NCBI GenBank assembly: GCA_050486405.1
Contig: JBJHDF010000011.1
Location: 62,001-126,000 of the forward strand
Length of the DNA stretch: 64,000 bases
Source: JBJHDF01 sp050486405
Lineage (GTDB): Bacteria > Pseudomonadota > Gammaproteobacteria > Pseudomonadales > Cellvibrionaceae
Reading direction: 5' to 3'
This document shows positions 27,261-35,979 of the stretch, one piece after another. Made by a program: the position numbers and the translations under genes. A model generated the notes under the pieces. It was not told the DNA's origin. It did no database searches and worked only from the letters and a program-made list of their open reading frames with translations. Position 1 is the stretch's first letter; the number at the start of each line of letters is the position of its first letter.

Positions 27261-27556
27261 GGCGCGCACTCCTCGGGGGGCAGAATTTCGTGGTAAACCA
27301 AAGCGGCGTCGATCACTCCGGGCTGCTCTCGCAGGGTATCCAGCAGTTCGGGTGCCGTAGCTGCCCGGTGGCTCTCGGTGACCACCACCAGTTTGCCCCG
27401 GGCATCCTCGGCGTGAATCTCCACGCCGGGTATTGCCAGCAGCCATGAGCGTAGCCCCGTCATGGCGTCGGGCCGGACGTGCACCACCAGGCTGGCGATA
27501 TGCAGGTCCGCCTCCAGGTCTTCCAGGGGAATAGTGGTATCGGCGTTGGGGTTCAC
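27257..27556 (-). CDS. napD: NapA signal-peptide chaperone NapD
   Basis: 99-aa cytoplasmic chaperone that binds the Tat signal of NapA until cofactor insertion is complete. It has the ferredoxin-like NapD features HIASLVVHVRP (about 15-25) and EIHAEDARGKLVVV (about 50-63). It starts at GTG with GAGGAG upstream, ten bases after napE, and overlaps napA. Confidence 0.9.
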   Translation of the reverse strand: MNPNADTTIPLEDLEADLHIASLVVHVRPDAMTGLRSWLLAIPGVEIHAEDARGKLVVVTESHRAATAPELLDTLREQPGVIDAALVYHEILPPEECAP

Positions 27557-27566
27557 GTGCCGCTCC

Positions 27567-27737
27567 TCAACCCATCCCCGGAGGCCCGGCGATCAACTGG
27601 TACATCCAGATGGAAAAGCCGTAGGCGCCGACGATGGCGACACTTAGCAGCGGGAAGAGAAAGACGACGATAAACAAAAATAGCCGCCATTCGCGGCTTT
27701 TTTGCTGTTGTTCCGGGGTTTTTCGGCCTGAACTCAC
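27567..27737 (-). CDS. napE: Nap small membrane protein NapE (GTG start)
   Basis: A 56-aa protein read on the minus strand from GTG 27737 (GGAG seven bases upstream) to TGA 27567. It has a charged N-terminus rich in Gln/Lys, then one membrane helix (about residues 17-40) and the conserved NapE tail with YGFSIWMYQLIAGPPG. This tail is what I recognise. The role of NapE is poorly defined; it is a single-helix protein found at the head of many nap operons. It lies ten bases before napD and below the FNR box. A longer frame across the same DNA in another phase (27553-27819) is not the gene. Confidence 0.88.
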   Translation of the reverse strand: MSSGRKTPEQQQKSREWRLFLFIVVFLFPLLSVAIVGAYGFSIWMYQLIAGPPGMG

Positions 27738-27818
27738 AGTACTGCTCCGTTATCCTGAATGAGCGCCGGGGCGCGGAGTCCTCTATGTCACAGCTTAGAA
27801 GGGTTCCAAAATGGTGCA

Positions 27819-27832
27819 TTGATCTGGATCAA
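27819..27832. promoter_or_regulatory. FNR/ANR box upstream of napEDABC
   Basis: TTGATCCAGATCAA on the minus strand is a perfect FNR-type palindrome (TTGAT-N4-ATCAA). Its centre is about 89 bases upstream of the napE start codon. A class II site would place transcription start near 27784, with the TTCTAAGCT stretch as a possible -10. This predicts induction of nap under low oxygen. The downstream start and -10 are inferred. Confidence 0.82.
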
Positions 27833-27868
27833 CGGGGGGGCGTCTGGGGAAGGGGTTGGCAACTGGAC

Positions 27869-28732
27869 CTACATATTTACCCAACTGCTTTGGGCCGGCA
27901 GCTTGAAGCGGTGTCCCTGAAAATTCAGAACGATGCCGTCGGGTAAAATGGCTTCCAGGGTGAGGTCGGGGGTCAGGCTGGCACCAACGCGCAGCTCCCG
28001 GTTGTTGAGCACCACATGACTGTCGCCGCCGTCCCGGTGCCCGTGGGCGATGTAGTTGATGCTGGGAACCCTCTGTTGCACGGACCAGGGCAGTTCGCGG
28101 ATAAACGGCGCCGGGAGTACCTCCGCTGGGGCTGGCTGGGGGGCGACGGTGGGGGTATCTTCGGCGCTCGGACCGGCTGGCGGCGGATCCAATTGTGGCG
28201 GTGGATCGGGTTGCGATTGCGGATTCGGCTGCGGATTCGGTTGTTGCGGCGAATCCGGCTGCGGGGGTTCCTCGACTGCCGGTGCCGGCTGGGTGTAGAG
28301 CTGCCGTACGTCGGCCGCCAGTGGATGATCCGCGCCAGTGTAGAGAAGCGCAATCTGGGGATCAATGACCGCTTCGGCCGGGCGCCGGTCATCGCGGACC
28401 GAGATCGGTTGGAGCGTCGCCTCTGGCTCAGGCGTCACTGGTTCCTGCTTTTGTATCTCTGGTTCTGTCATCTCTGTCACAGCGGCTGGCTGCTGCGACA
28501 CTGGGGACTCATCGGGGACGCTCCGCTCGCCCAGTAGCAGTACACCCAGCAGCAGTGACCCCAGCAGCAGGGCCAGACCGCCCGCCACCAGAGAGCGGGG
28601 CAACAGCTTGCCCGTTCTCCCGCTGGGGGGGTCTGCCTCCGGGGGCGTGGGTGGGAGCGGAATATCCACCGGGCGGGATTCCCGGTTTCGCTCCTGCTCC
28701 GCGCGTTTGAGGGCGTCGAGTATGAAGGACAT
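27869..28732 (-). CDS. gspB: Type II secretion assembly protein GspB
   Basis: 287-aa inner-membrane protein that works with GspA to insert the secretin pore through peptidoglycan. The start MSFILDALKRAEQERN is the family signature. A single membrane helix follows (about residues 42-62), then a long Pro/Glu/Gln-rich periplasmic linker (about 75-200). The C-terminal domain contains LPWSVQQRVPSINYIAHGH and a final VLNFQGHRFKLP. The ATG at 28732 overlaps the gspA stop (TGATG), so the two are coupled. Placement of gspAB away from the main gsp operon, as here, is common in gammaproteobacteria. Confidence 0.9.
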   Translation of the reverse strand: MSFILDALKRAEQERNRESRPVDIPLPPTPPEADPPSGRTGKLLPRSLVAGGLALLLGSLLLGVLLLGERSVPDESPVSQQPAAVTEMTEPEIQKQEPVTPEPEATLQPISVRDDRRPAEAVIDPQIALLYTGADHPLAADVRQLYTQPAPAVEEPPQPDSPQQPNPQPNPQSQPDPPPQLDPPPAGPSAEDTPTVAPQPAPAEVLPAPFIRELPWSVQQRVPSINYIAHGHRDGGDSHVVLNNRELRVGASLTPDLTLEAILPDGIVLNFQGHRFKLPAQSSWVNM

Positions 28733-30462
28733 CAGTCCGGCCGCCACGCCTGGCGCTGGTCCTCGGCGCTGCCCGCCGGTGGAGTCAGCAGGGATTTTTC
28801 CAGGCCCAGCGCCTGATTGAGGTGTTGCAGCGTTTTGTGGCCCAGGATGCCATCGTCCGCCAACTGGTGCTGGCGCTGAAATATCTGCACCCGCTGCCTC
28901 AGGCTGGGGCTGTAGACGCTTCGCGTCAGAGGGTAGGGCTGGTCATCCAGCCGGGCGAACTGCGCCGCCAGCCAGTCCACCGCCTCGCCCCGGTCGCCCA
29001 GGGCAAGGGTTTGCTGGAAGCCGGCGGGGCGATACCAGAGGTAGTGCACCTGGCCATTCCAGAGACGGCCCAAATAGGACCAGGGTACCGCGCGCTGCTC
29101 CCCGTCCCAGAACAGCAGCGCCCTGTGTTCGTCCAGGCCGATCAGGGTGGTGTAGGCCCGGCGTCTCTCCGGGCTGATCAGGGTCAGCACCACCGGGCGG
29201 TCCAGGGCGATCAGGTCATCCCAGGTCTCGAGTTGTTGGCTCTCGCACTGGAACCCGCCGCGACTGCTGGAGGGGCAGCGGTAATTCCGGGCGCCGGGTT
29301 CTAATTCCAGGTAGTCGAACAGCGCGGTCTGTGCCAGCGCCATATCCAGACTCCAGAACTCCCTGGCAGCTGGCTCCGGTTCCGGTTCCGGCTCGGGCTC
29401 TAGCTCTAGCTCCGCCACCTCGGTCGGAACCCCGGCATCGGGCATCGGCTCCTCGGGGGCTGGCGCTGGCGTAGCGCTGGCGGCCATGGCCCCCGGTGTC
29501 GAAGAGTCGGACCGGTGATCCGTTAGGGCCAGCAGAATCACCACCAGCAGCGCTACCGACAGGCCGCCCAGCGCCGCCGCCAGCGAGTGACTCCAGCGGT
29601 CGGGAGAATGGCGCAGCCAACCCATCACGCCATCGGCGTTGGTGGTGCGGGGGGTGTTGCGCACCTCCCGTTCCGCCTGAGCAAAGATCTGGGCGTCCAG
29701 GGTGTGCAGGTTTTTGGCGTAGGCGCCCAGCAGCATACGCTCGCAGATCACGTTGATCAGCCGCGGGACACCTCCGCTGAAACGGTACACCCGGTGGGCG
29801 ATCTGGGCGGGCACCACCACCGGGTTCCTGCCGCCGCCGGCAACGCTCAGACGATGGTTGATGTAGGCGCTGGTTTCCTCAAGGGACAGCGGCTGCAGGT
29901 GAAAGCGGGCGGTAATACGCTGGGAGAGCTGGCGCAGCGACGGTTGGGCGAGAACGTCGATCAACTCCGGCTGGCCTACCAGGATGATATTGAGCAGCTT
30001 GGTGGTGGAGGTTTCCAGATTGGTGAGCAGGCGAACCTGCTCCAGCGCCTGTGGCGACAGCAGTTGCGCCTCGTCGATCAGCAGCACCGTACTGCGTCCG
30101 CGAGCGTGGTTGCGCAGCAGAAAGTCGTAGAGGGCGTCGGTGAGTATCTTGGTGCTCACCTCATCGGTGATGTAGGGAACGTCCAGCTCGTCGCAGATAC
30201 TCGACAGCAGCTCGTTTACCGAGGCCATGGGGTTGAGAATCATGGCGATGTCGGTCTGTTCCGGCAACTGCTCCAGTAGACAGCGCACCAGTGTGGTCTT
30301 GCCGGTGCCCACCTCACCGGTGAGCTGCACAAAACCGCCGGTCTGAATGCCATAAAGCAAGTGCGCCAGCGCCTCCCTGTGCTGCTCACTCATGTAGAGG
30401 TAGCGGGGATCCACGGCAATGGAGAAGGCCTGTTCCTCCAGCCCGAAGAAGCTATGGTACAT
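28732..30462 (-). CDS. gspA: Type II secretion ATPase GspA (ExeA family)
   Basis: 576-aa inner-membrane ATPase. The start YHSFFGLEEQAFSIAVDPRYLY is typical of ExeA. It has Walker A GEVGTGKTT (about 45-53) and Walker B VLLIDEAQ (about 125). A membrane helix near 290-312 is followed by an acidic linker with Glu-Pro repeats, a C39-peptidase-like domain, and a C-terminal peptidoglycan-binding domain (SLRQRVQIFQRQHQLADDGILG). It uses ATP and peptidoglycan contact to help assemble the secretin. It is co-translated with gspB. The promoter should lie in the 183-base divergent gap before the GMC oxidoreductase gene. Confidence 0.92.
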   Translation of the reverse strand: MYHSFFGLEEQAFSIAVDPRYLYMSEQHREALAHLLYGIQTGGFVQLTGEVGTGKTTLVRCLLEQLPEQTDIAMILNPMASVNELLSSICDELDVPYITDEVSTKILTDALYDFLLRNHARGRSTVLLIDEAQLLSPQALEQVRLLTNLETSTTKLLNIILVGQPELIDVLAQPSLRQLSQRITARFHLQPLSLEETSAYINHRLSVAGGGRNPVVVPAQIAHRVYRFSGGVPRLINVICERMLLGAYAKNLHTLDAQIFAQAEREVRNTPRTTNADGVMGWLRHSPDRWSHSLAAALGGLSVALLVVILLALTDHRSDSSTPGAMAASATPAPAPEEPMPDAGVPTEVAELELEPEPEPEPEPAAREFWSLDMALAQTALFDYLELEPGARNYRCPSSSRGGFQCESQQLETWDDLIALDRPVVLTLISPERRRAYTTLIGLDEHRALLFWDGEQRAVPWSYLGRLWNGQVHYLWYRPAGFQQTLALGDRGEAVDWLAAQFARLDDQPYPLTRSVYSPSLRQRVQIFQRQHQLADDGILGHKTLQHLNQALGLEKSLLTPPAGSAEDQRQAWRPD

Positions 30463-30645
30463 GGACGCTCTGTATTATGGTTGGCTTGCCCGGAGGCTTA
30501 GCCTTGCGTTTATAGTCTGTGCGCGTGGCAATAGCAACAGGCAAAGGCCGATGTGTCAAGCGCCAGCCGGCAAAACCGTTCGGTCCCGTCGCCCCGGTTT
30601 TAGGTTATAGTCGGCGTGACTTGGTTATAACAACAGGCAACCCCC

Positions 30646-32370
30646 ATGAGTCAAACCGCCACTGACACCACTGCAACACTGACCCGGGGCAAGGCCGGGC
30701 GCAGCTACGACGCCATTGTCATCGGCTCAGGTATCTCCGGCGGCTGGGCCGCCAAGGAGCTGTGCGAAAAGGGCCTGAAGACCCTGGTGCTGGAGCGCGG
30801 CCGCAATGTCGAGCATGTCGCCGACTATCCCACGGCCCACCAGGAGAGCTGGGAACTGCCCCTGGGCGGCGCCATGGAGCGCGACTATCAGGAGCGCAAC
30901 CCGGTACTGATGCGCTGCTACGCCATCTCCCAGGCCACCCGCCAGTTTTTTGTGGAAGACGACGTCCACCCCTACCGCCAGGTCAAACCCTTCGACTGGA
31001 TCAAGGGCTACCAGGTGGGAGGGAAGTCGCTGATGTGGGCGCGCATGGTGCAGCGCTGGAGCGACTACGATTTTGACAACAACGCCAAAAACGGCGTCGC
31101 CGTCGACTGGCCCATCCGCTACGCGGATCTGGCCCCCTGGTACAGCCACGTGGAAAAATTCATCGGCGTCAGCGGCAACAAAGACGGCCTGCGGCAACTG
31201 CCGGATGGTGAGTTTCAGCCGCCCATGGAGATGAACGCCGTGGAGCAGCAATTTCGCGCCGCCATGGCGGAACACTTCCCGGCCAGACCCCTGATCCACG
31301 GCCGCCAGGCCAACCTGACCCGCGCCCACAACGGCCGCGCCGCCTGCCTCTACCGCGCCCGCTGCGAGCGCGGCTGCCCCTTCGGCGCCTATTTCAGCAG
31401 TAACTCCTCCACCCTGCCGGCGGCCGCGGCCACCGGCAACCTGACCATGCGGCCCCACTCGGTGGTGCACTCCATCATCTATGACCCTCAATCCGGCAAG
31501 GCATCCGGCGTGCGGGTGGTGGACGCGGAAACCCGGGAGATGACCGAGTATTTCGCCCGGGTCATCTTCGTCAACGCCAGCACCCTGAACACCACCCTGA
31601 TCCTGCTCAACTCCACCAGCGAGCGTTTCCCCAACGGCCTGGGCAACGACAGCGGCGCCCTGGGCCGCTACCTGATGGACCACAACTACCGGGCGCGCAT
31701 CTCGGCGGACGTGGAGGGCATGGAGGACAAGTACTACTACGGCCGCCGCCCCGGCGGCACCTATATCCCGCGCTTTCGCAACATTTTCGACGACCGGCAG
31801 GAGGACTACATTGGCGCCTACGCCTTCTCCTTCGGCGCCCACCGCCAGGCCGGCAACCTGGGCGAGGGTGACCCGCCCCTGGGCCCGGTGTTCAAGCAGC
31901 GGTTGTCCGAAGTGGGCCCCTGGCGGGTCAATATGACGGGCATGGGCGAGTGCCTGCCCTACGAGGACAACCGAGTCAGTCTCAGCCGCACCGATACCGA
32001 CCGCTGGGGCATGCCCCTGCTGGAGATCGACTGCGAATACAAGACCAACGAGGCCAATATGGTGGCGGACATGCGCCGCAGCGCCGAGGAGATGCTGGAC
32101 CGGGCCGGGTTTACCAATATCCGGACTCAGGACAACCAGCAGGCCCCGGGTCTGGGCATTCACGAAATGGGCACGGCGCGCATGGGCCGGGACCCGAAAA
32201 CCTCGGTGCTCAACGCCCACAACCAGATGCACGCGGTAAGGAACGTCTTTGTCACCGACGGCTCCTGCATGACCTCCTCGTCCTACCAGAACCCGTCCCT
32301 GACCTACATGGCCCTCACCGCCCGGGCGGTGGACTATGCCGTGGACCAACTCAACAAGCGGAATCTCTGA
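30646..32370 (+). CDS. GMC family FAD-dependent sugar/alcohol dehydrogenase
   Basis: 574-aa flavoprotein of the glucose-methanol-choline family, gluconate 2-dehydrogenase-like. The FAD motif is GSGISGGWAAKEL (about residues 28-40). A cysteine-rich CERGCPFGAYF segment (about 242-252) resembles the region that holds an Fe-S cluster in related dehydrogenases. The C-terminal HEMGTARMG and TSSSYQNPSLT motifs carry the catalytic His/Asn. Its small subunit follows two bases downstream. No cytochrome c subunit is adjacent, so the electron acceptor is unknown. A periplasmic site via the Tat-type small subunit is plausible. Confidence 0.85.
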   Translation: MSQTATDTTATLTRGKAGRSYDAIVIGSGISGGWAAKELCEKGLKTLVLERGRNVEHVADYPTAHQESWELPLGGAMERDYQERNPVLMRCYAISQATRQFFVEDDVHPYRQVKPFDWIKGYQVGGKSLMWARMVQRWSDYDFDNNAKNGVAVDWPIRYADLAPWYSHVEKFIGVSGNKDGLRQLPDGEFQPPMEMNAVEQQFRAAMAEHFPARPLIHGRQANLTRAHNGRAACLYRARCERGCPFGAYFSSNSSTLPAAAATGNLTMRPHSVVHSIIYDPQSGKASGVRVVDAETREMTEYFARVIFVNASTLNTTLILLNSTSERFPNGLGNDSGALGRYLMDHNYRARISADVEGMEDKYYYGRRPGGTYIPRFRNIFDDRQEDYIGAYAFSFGAHRQAGNLGEGDPPLGPVFKQRLSEVGPWRVNMTGMGECLPYEDNRVSLSRTDTDRWGMPLLEIDCEYKTNEANMVADMRRSAEEMLDRAGFTNIRTQDNQQAPGLGIHEMGTARMGRDPKTSVLNAHNQMHAVRNVFVTDGSCMTSSSYQNPSLTYMALTARAVDYAVDQLNKRNL

Positions 32371-32372
32371 CC

Positions 32373-32921
32373 ATGAGCAGCACTATGAATCGCAGGCAGG
32401 CGCTGGGCGCCATGATCGCCGCCCTCGGGCTGGGTGCCACCGGCCGGGTATTTGGTGCCGAGGCCTTTCTGGCCGGCGTCTCCGGTGGCACTCTGGCGCT
32501 GGACCACGGCCAGCGCCGGCTGCTGGAGCGGGTGGCGGACACCATCATTCCCGCCACCAAAGACGTTCCCGGCGCCGCCGGCGCCGGTGTGGGCGTTTTT
32601 ATGGAAGAGGCGGTGCGGGACTACTACACTGAAGAGCAGCGTCAGACGTTTCTTCAGGGGCTGCCAGCGCTGGACGCCCTGGCGGAGCAAGCCTACAAAC
32701 GCTCGTTTCTGGCGCTCGAGCGCGAGCAGTGTGAATCGGTACTGTTGGCGCTGGAAGCCGGACCCAGTCCACGCTGGTACGATATGATGAAGCAGCTCAC
32801 CGTCTGGGGCTATTTCGCCTCGGAGGTGGGCGCCACCCAGGCGCGACGCCATATCGCCATCCCGGGTCGCTATCAGGGAGTGGTGGAAATCCCGGAGGGA
32901 ACTCGTGCCTGGGCCATCTGA
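32373..32921 (+). CDS. Gluconate 2-dehydrogenase subunit 3 family protein
   Basis: 182-aa partner of the GMC dehydrogenase just upstream (Gluconate_2-dh3 family, PF13618). The N-terminus has a Tat-like signal (NRRQALGAMIAALGLGATG) that could carry the complex to the periplasm. The core has the family features RRLLERVADTIIPATKDVPGA (about 49-70) and a C-terminal VWGYFASEVG. I chose ATG 32373 because it lies just after the upstream stop and gives a full signal sequence. Confidence 0.83.
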   Translation: MSSTMNRRQALGAMIAALGLGATGRVFGAEAFLAGVSGGTLALDHGQRRLLERVADTIIPATKDVPGAAGAGVGVFMEEAVRDYYTEEQRQTFLQGLPALDALAEQAYKRSFLALEREQCESVLLALEAGPSPRWYDMMKQLTVWGYFASEVGATQARRHIAIPGRYQGVVEIPEGTRAWAI

Positions 32922-32946
32922 CTAACCCGGACACAGGAGGTACGCC

Positions 32947-33162
32947 GTGAAATACATTTACATGTTGCTGATCGCCGTATTGGCGGTGCTGGTTTTCATT
33001 TTTGCCGTGGAAAACTGGCGCACCGCCAGTGTCAGCTTCTTTACCTTCCAACTGCAGATGCCCTTTCCCCTGATGATCATATTGATTTATTTCCTGGGCA
33101 TGCTCACGGGTGGCTTTATGTTGGCGCTGGTGCGCAAATGGTTGCGGGGGGCCAGTCGCTAA
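32947..33162 (+). CDS. LapA-domain (DUF1049) small membrane protein
   Basis: 71-aa inner-membrane protein with two helices (about residues 3-22 and 39-60), starting at GTG with a strong GGAGGT. The spacing and the F-A-x-EN-W...F-x-LQMP pattern match the lipopolysaccharide assembly protein A domain. The E. coli homologue (LapA) acts with LapB in LPS regulation. Here lapB is not adjacent, so the role is tentative. Confidence 0.75.
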   Translation: MKYIYMLLIAVLAVLVFIFAVENWRTASVSFFTFQLQMPFPLMIILIYFLGMLTGGFMLALVRKWLRGASR

Positions 33163-33166
33163 CGCC

Positions 33167-34210
33167 ATGCCCCGGCTTTACCACCTCGTCAGGCGCCAGT
33201 GTTGGCTGAGTGTCGCGCTGGCCCTGCTGGCCGGCTGCAACGGCCAGCCGGTATACCGCGTTATCGACCCGGAGCCGCTGGTGGAGCTGGCCGAACCCGG
33301 CCCCGACGATGGCAGCTACTACGAGCCGGGCCAGATCCTGGAGATTGCCACCAACCTGCTGCTCTTCCAGCGCCACGACGGCGGCTGGGCCGGCGACCGC
33401 AACCCGCTGCGGGAGCTGAGTCTCACCGAGAGCTACATCCTTATCCCGGAAAAGACCCGCCCCGACGCCAGCCTGGCCCACGGCAACACCGCTACCCAGA
33501 TCGAGTATTTGGCTCATGTCTACCTGCAGACGGGCGACGTCCGCTACCGGGACGGCGCCCTGCGCGGCCTGGAATTTGTGCTCAAGAGTCAGTACGACAA
33601 CGGCGGCTGGCCGCGCACACCGGGACAGACCGAATCGGCCTACCACGGTGCCATCACCCTGGAAGACGATGTCATGCCCGGAGTCCTGGCCTTTCTCACC
33701 CGGGTGGCGGAGGGGCAGATTCCCTTCGGGTTTATTGCCCGGGAAGAGCGTGAGCGTATGGCCGAGGCCGTGCGCCGGGGCCACCAGTTGCTGCTGCGCC
33801 TGCAGATCCGGCAGGACGACGAACGCACCGGTTGGGCGGCGCGCTACCACCCGGAAACCCTGCAGCCCGCGACGGACAGCGCCTGGATAGACACACCGGT
33901 CAGCCTGGCGGTGGCGGATTATCTGATGGGGGTGCGCCGGCCGACGCCGGGCATGATCACTTCGCTCCAGGGGTTGCACCAGTGGCTGGAGCGAGCGGCC
34001 ATCCGCGGTAGCTGCGTCAACGTGGCGGAGCTGGCGGCGGAGAGTCTTCCCGACGCGCTTGAGGCCCGGGATGGGGTCTACCAGGGGGATTACTGGCAGG
34101 CCGGCTATGCCCTCGCCGCCAAGGTACCGAAAGATTCCACCCCGGGCCTCTGGCCCCGGTCCTTCCTGGACGAGCGCTACCCCGCCTGGCTGGAGCGGCA
34201 CAGCCTCTGA
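33167..34210 (+). CDS. Pectate-lyase-like lipoprotein (PelA/PL10 family)
   Basis: 347-aa lipoprotein with lipobox LLAGC near residue 20. The body resembles PelA-type pectate lyases of family PL10: DGGWAGD (about 64), an NTATQIEYLAHVYLQTGD stretch (about 107), DNGGWPRTPG (about 144) and a YHGAITLEDDVMPGVLAFL segment (about 159), which corresponds to the conserved Y-x-x-x-IT-x-x-D region. Such enzymes cleave polygalacturonate by beta-elimination. The conservation is partial, so activity on pectin is not assured. It could be a relative acting on another uronic-acid polymer. The start is six bases after the LapA-like gene. Confidence 0.68.
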   Translation: MPRLYHLVRRQCWLSVALALLAGCNGQPVYRVIDPEPLVELAEPGPDDGSYYEPGQILEIATNLLLFQRHDGGWAGDRNPLRELSLTESYILIPEKTRPDASLAHGNTATQIEYLAHVYLQTGDVRYRDGALRGLEFVLKSQYDNGGWPRTPGQTESAYHGAITLEDDVMPGVLAFLTRVAEGQIPFGFIAREERERMAEAVRRGHQLLLRLQIRQDDERTGWAARYHPETLQPATDSAWIDTPVSLAVADYLMGVRRPTPGMITSLQGLHQWLERAAIRGSCVNVAELAAESLPDALEARDGVYQGDYWQAGYALAAKVPKDSTPGLWPRSFLDERYPAWLERHSL

Positions 34211-34213
34211 GCT

Positions 34214-35416
34214 TCACAGCAGTATTTGCTCCGGTGGCAGGCCGAGCAGCATGCGACCGCCGGCGGCGTAGGAGCGCAGCGAGTTGATCACGTGCTGATT
34301 GACCGTGAGCATGTCCCGCAGTTGTCGCTCTATGCGGTGCCGCCTGTACACGGCGCCACCGCCGCTGATTTTGTAAACCCGTTCCACCACGTCCTTGCAG
34401 GATTCGAACACCTGGGTGTGCATCAACTGGAAATCGGCAATCTGTTCCGGTGTTGGCGGCTGGCCTGAACACAGGGCGGACCAGAGGTTGTCGATGGTGG
34501 TGTAGAGATAGGCCCGGGACGCACCCAGGGCGGCGGCGCATCGCCCCAGGGTATCCTGCACAAAGTATTCATCGCACAGGTTTTTCAGCGGCGCCAGTTC
34601 CTCGCCGACCAGTGTCATGCGGGTGGGTCTGTGCGCATGGCCGGCAAAATCGTTCAGGGCGGCGCGGGCAATACCCAGCGGCACCGAGGAAAAATTCAGC
34701 AGTATGCTCATGGGAAAAGCGTAGAGCGGCGAGGGCCGGTGACACTGAATGTCCTGAAAGGAAAAGCTCTGCGCCTCCGGCACAAACCAGTCGTTGATCT
34801 CCAGATCGTGACTGCCGCTGCCGCGCAGGCCGATGGTGTCCCAGGTGTCGAGAATCTTCACCGCCCGGGCCGGCACGAAACACTGCCGCGTGACCGGCAC
34901 ACCGTTGTCGTGAAAACACTGCACACCCTTGTCGTACACCAGGCATCCCAGCACAAACCAGTCGCTGTGCTGGCAGCCGCTGGAAAACGGCATGCGCCCG
35001 CTTACCTGATAGCCGCCGGGCACCCGGTCCGCTTGCGCGGTGGTGGTCAGGGTGCTGCCGGTAATGGTGTCGGGGTCGGCAAACATCTCCCGCGCCACTT
35101 GCTGATCGATAAAAGCGCTGAAATAACCGGTATCGCTGCCAATCTTTACGCACCAGGCCACCGAGGCATCCGCTTCGGCGAGTATCTCCAGCACCTGCAG
35201 TTGGGTAATGGGGTCCACTTCGAGTCCGCCCCAGGCGCGGGGCATGGTCATGCGGAAAAAGCCGGCGGCTTTGAGTTGGGAAACCAGCTCCTGGGGCAGC
35301 CGCCGTTGCTGCTCAATGGCGTCACTCCAGGTGGCTATGGTGTCGTGCATGGCGAGCGCCGCTTCGATCAAGGTGGCCTCGGCCGATGTTTCTTTCAACT
35401 GGGTTGCTGCAGTCAT
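34214..35416 (-). CDS. Acyl-CoA-dehydrogenase-fold flavin monooxygenase
   Basis: 400-aa protein of the acyl-CoA dehydrogenase superfamily, in the branch of two-component flavin hydroxylases (HsaA / p-hydroxyphenylacetate hydroxylase C2 type). The N-terminal LPQELVSQLKAAGFFRMTMPRAWGG is typical of that branch. It also has a central FSSGCQHSDWFVLGC loop (about 150). These enzymes hydroxylate aromatic rings using reduced flavin supplied by a separate reductase, which is not in this window. It is the last gene of the isonitrile operon, 21 bases after the small secreted protein. Its place there suggests tailoring of the aromatic product, as PvcC does in Pseudomonas, though PvcC belongs to a different branch (HpaB). 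Confidence 0.75.
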   Translation of the reverse strand: MTAATQLKETSAEATLIEAALAMHDTIATWSDAIEQQRRLPQELVSQLKAAGFFRMTMPRAWGGLEVDPITQLQVLEILAEADASVAWCVKIGSDTGYFSAFIDQQVAREMFADPDTITGSTLTTTAQADRVPGGYQVSGRMPFSSGCQHSDWFVLGCLVYDKGVQCFHDNGVPVTRQCFVPARAVKILDTWDTIGLRGSGSHDLEINDWFVPEAQSFSFQDIQCHRPSPLYAFPMSILLNFSSVPLGIARAALNDFAGHAHRPTRMTLVGEELAPLKNLCDEYFVQDTLGRCAAALGASRAYLYTTIDNLWSALCSGQPPTPEQIADFQLMHTQVFESCKDVVERVYKISGGGAVYRRHRIERQLRDMLTVNQHVINSLRSYAAGGRMLLGLPPEQILL

Positions 35417-35437
35417 GGTGCACCTCGTTGTGCTGGG

Positions 35438-35956
35438 TTATCGGGACGTCCGGGTGAGAATCAGGGTGAGTTCGGTGTCCACGCCGTCTTCGCTCCAGGT
35501 CCAGTGATGTTTTACCCGGTCGTCATTCACAAACTCGATGACCAGATCCCGCATAAAGCCGTTGTCGGGCTCGTTGTAGGCGATGTCGATAAAATCAAAA
35601 TCGATCCTGCCGGTGTCCGGCGTGCGCGAGGCCGCGCTCATGCGCGGGTGATTACCCCAGGAGCAGAAGTGCGACATCATGATTCGGTCGCTGTTAAGGT
35701 GATAGGCGGTGGACATATTCCACCACATGGGGTCGGTGGCGCGGTAGCGTTCAATAATGGCGCCGCCGTTGATTTCCTCGTAGGTAATGACAATGTCGTT
35801 GCCGTCGGGTAATTCGCCGTGCCACTGGCCCACCATTGAGCGGATTTTGTCGAAGCTCTTCTGGTCGTTGGTCCTTTCTTCGGCAGGCAATGCGGTTAGC
35901 GGCACAGCCAGGCAAAACGCCAGTAACGACAGGTGAACAGACGTGTAAGGTTTCAT
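35438..35956 (-). CDS. Secreted small protein, lipocalin-like, unknown function
   Basis: 172-aa protein with a signal peptide (residues 1-25, cleavage near LPA-EE) and a compact, probably beta-barrel domain starting with DKIRSMVGQWHGEL, a common opening of lipocalin-like/DUF1579-type domains. No catalytic motif is recognised. It sits in the middle of the isonitrile operon with gaps of 21-23 bases to both neighbours, so a role in binding, export or protection of the product is plausible but only inferred. The ATG at 35956 has GGAGAAAG upstream. Longer frames lack a signal sequence. Confidence 0.62.
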   Translation of the reverse strand: MKPYTSVHLSLLAFCLAVPLTALPAEERTNDQKSFDKIRSMVGQWHGELPDGNDIVITYEEINGGAIIERYRATDPMWWNMSTAYHLNSDRIMMSHFCSWGNHPRMSAASRTPDTGRIDFDFIDIAYNEPDNGFMRDLVIEFVNDDRVKHHWTWSEDGVDTELTLILTRTSR

Positions 35957-35979
35957 GGCTTTCTCCTTTTCTCCAGGGG

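Noticed and set aside
25023..27296. A 757-codon plus-strand frame opposite napA
   Set aside because: It mirrors a GC-rich real gene, has no ribosome site and no recognisable domain; napA on the other strand has all family motifs.
24756..27446. A longer frame for napA starting at 27446
   Set aside because: The first 62 codons lie inside napD in another frame. The Tat signal begins at ATG 27260, which overlaps the napD stop.
27553..27819. An 88-codon frame covering napE in another phase
   Set aside because: It is Arg-rich and has no family resemblance, while the GTG frame in the same DNA gives a typical NapE.
30727..32349. A 540-codon minus-strand frame opposite the GMC dehydrogenase
   Set aside because: Antisense shadow of a GC-rich gene; Gly/Val/His-rich with no domain, while the plus strand has all GMC motifs.
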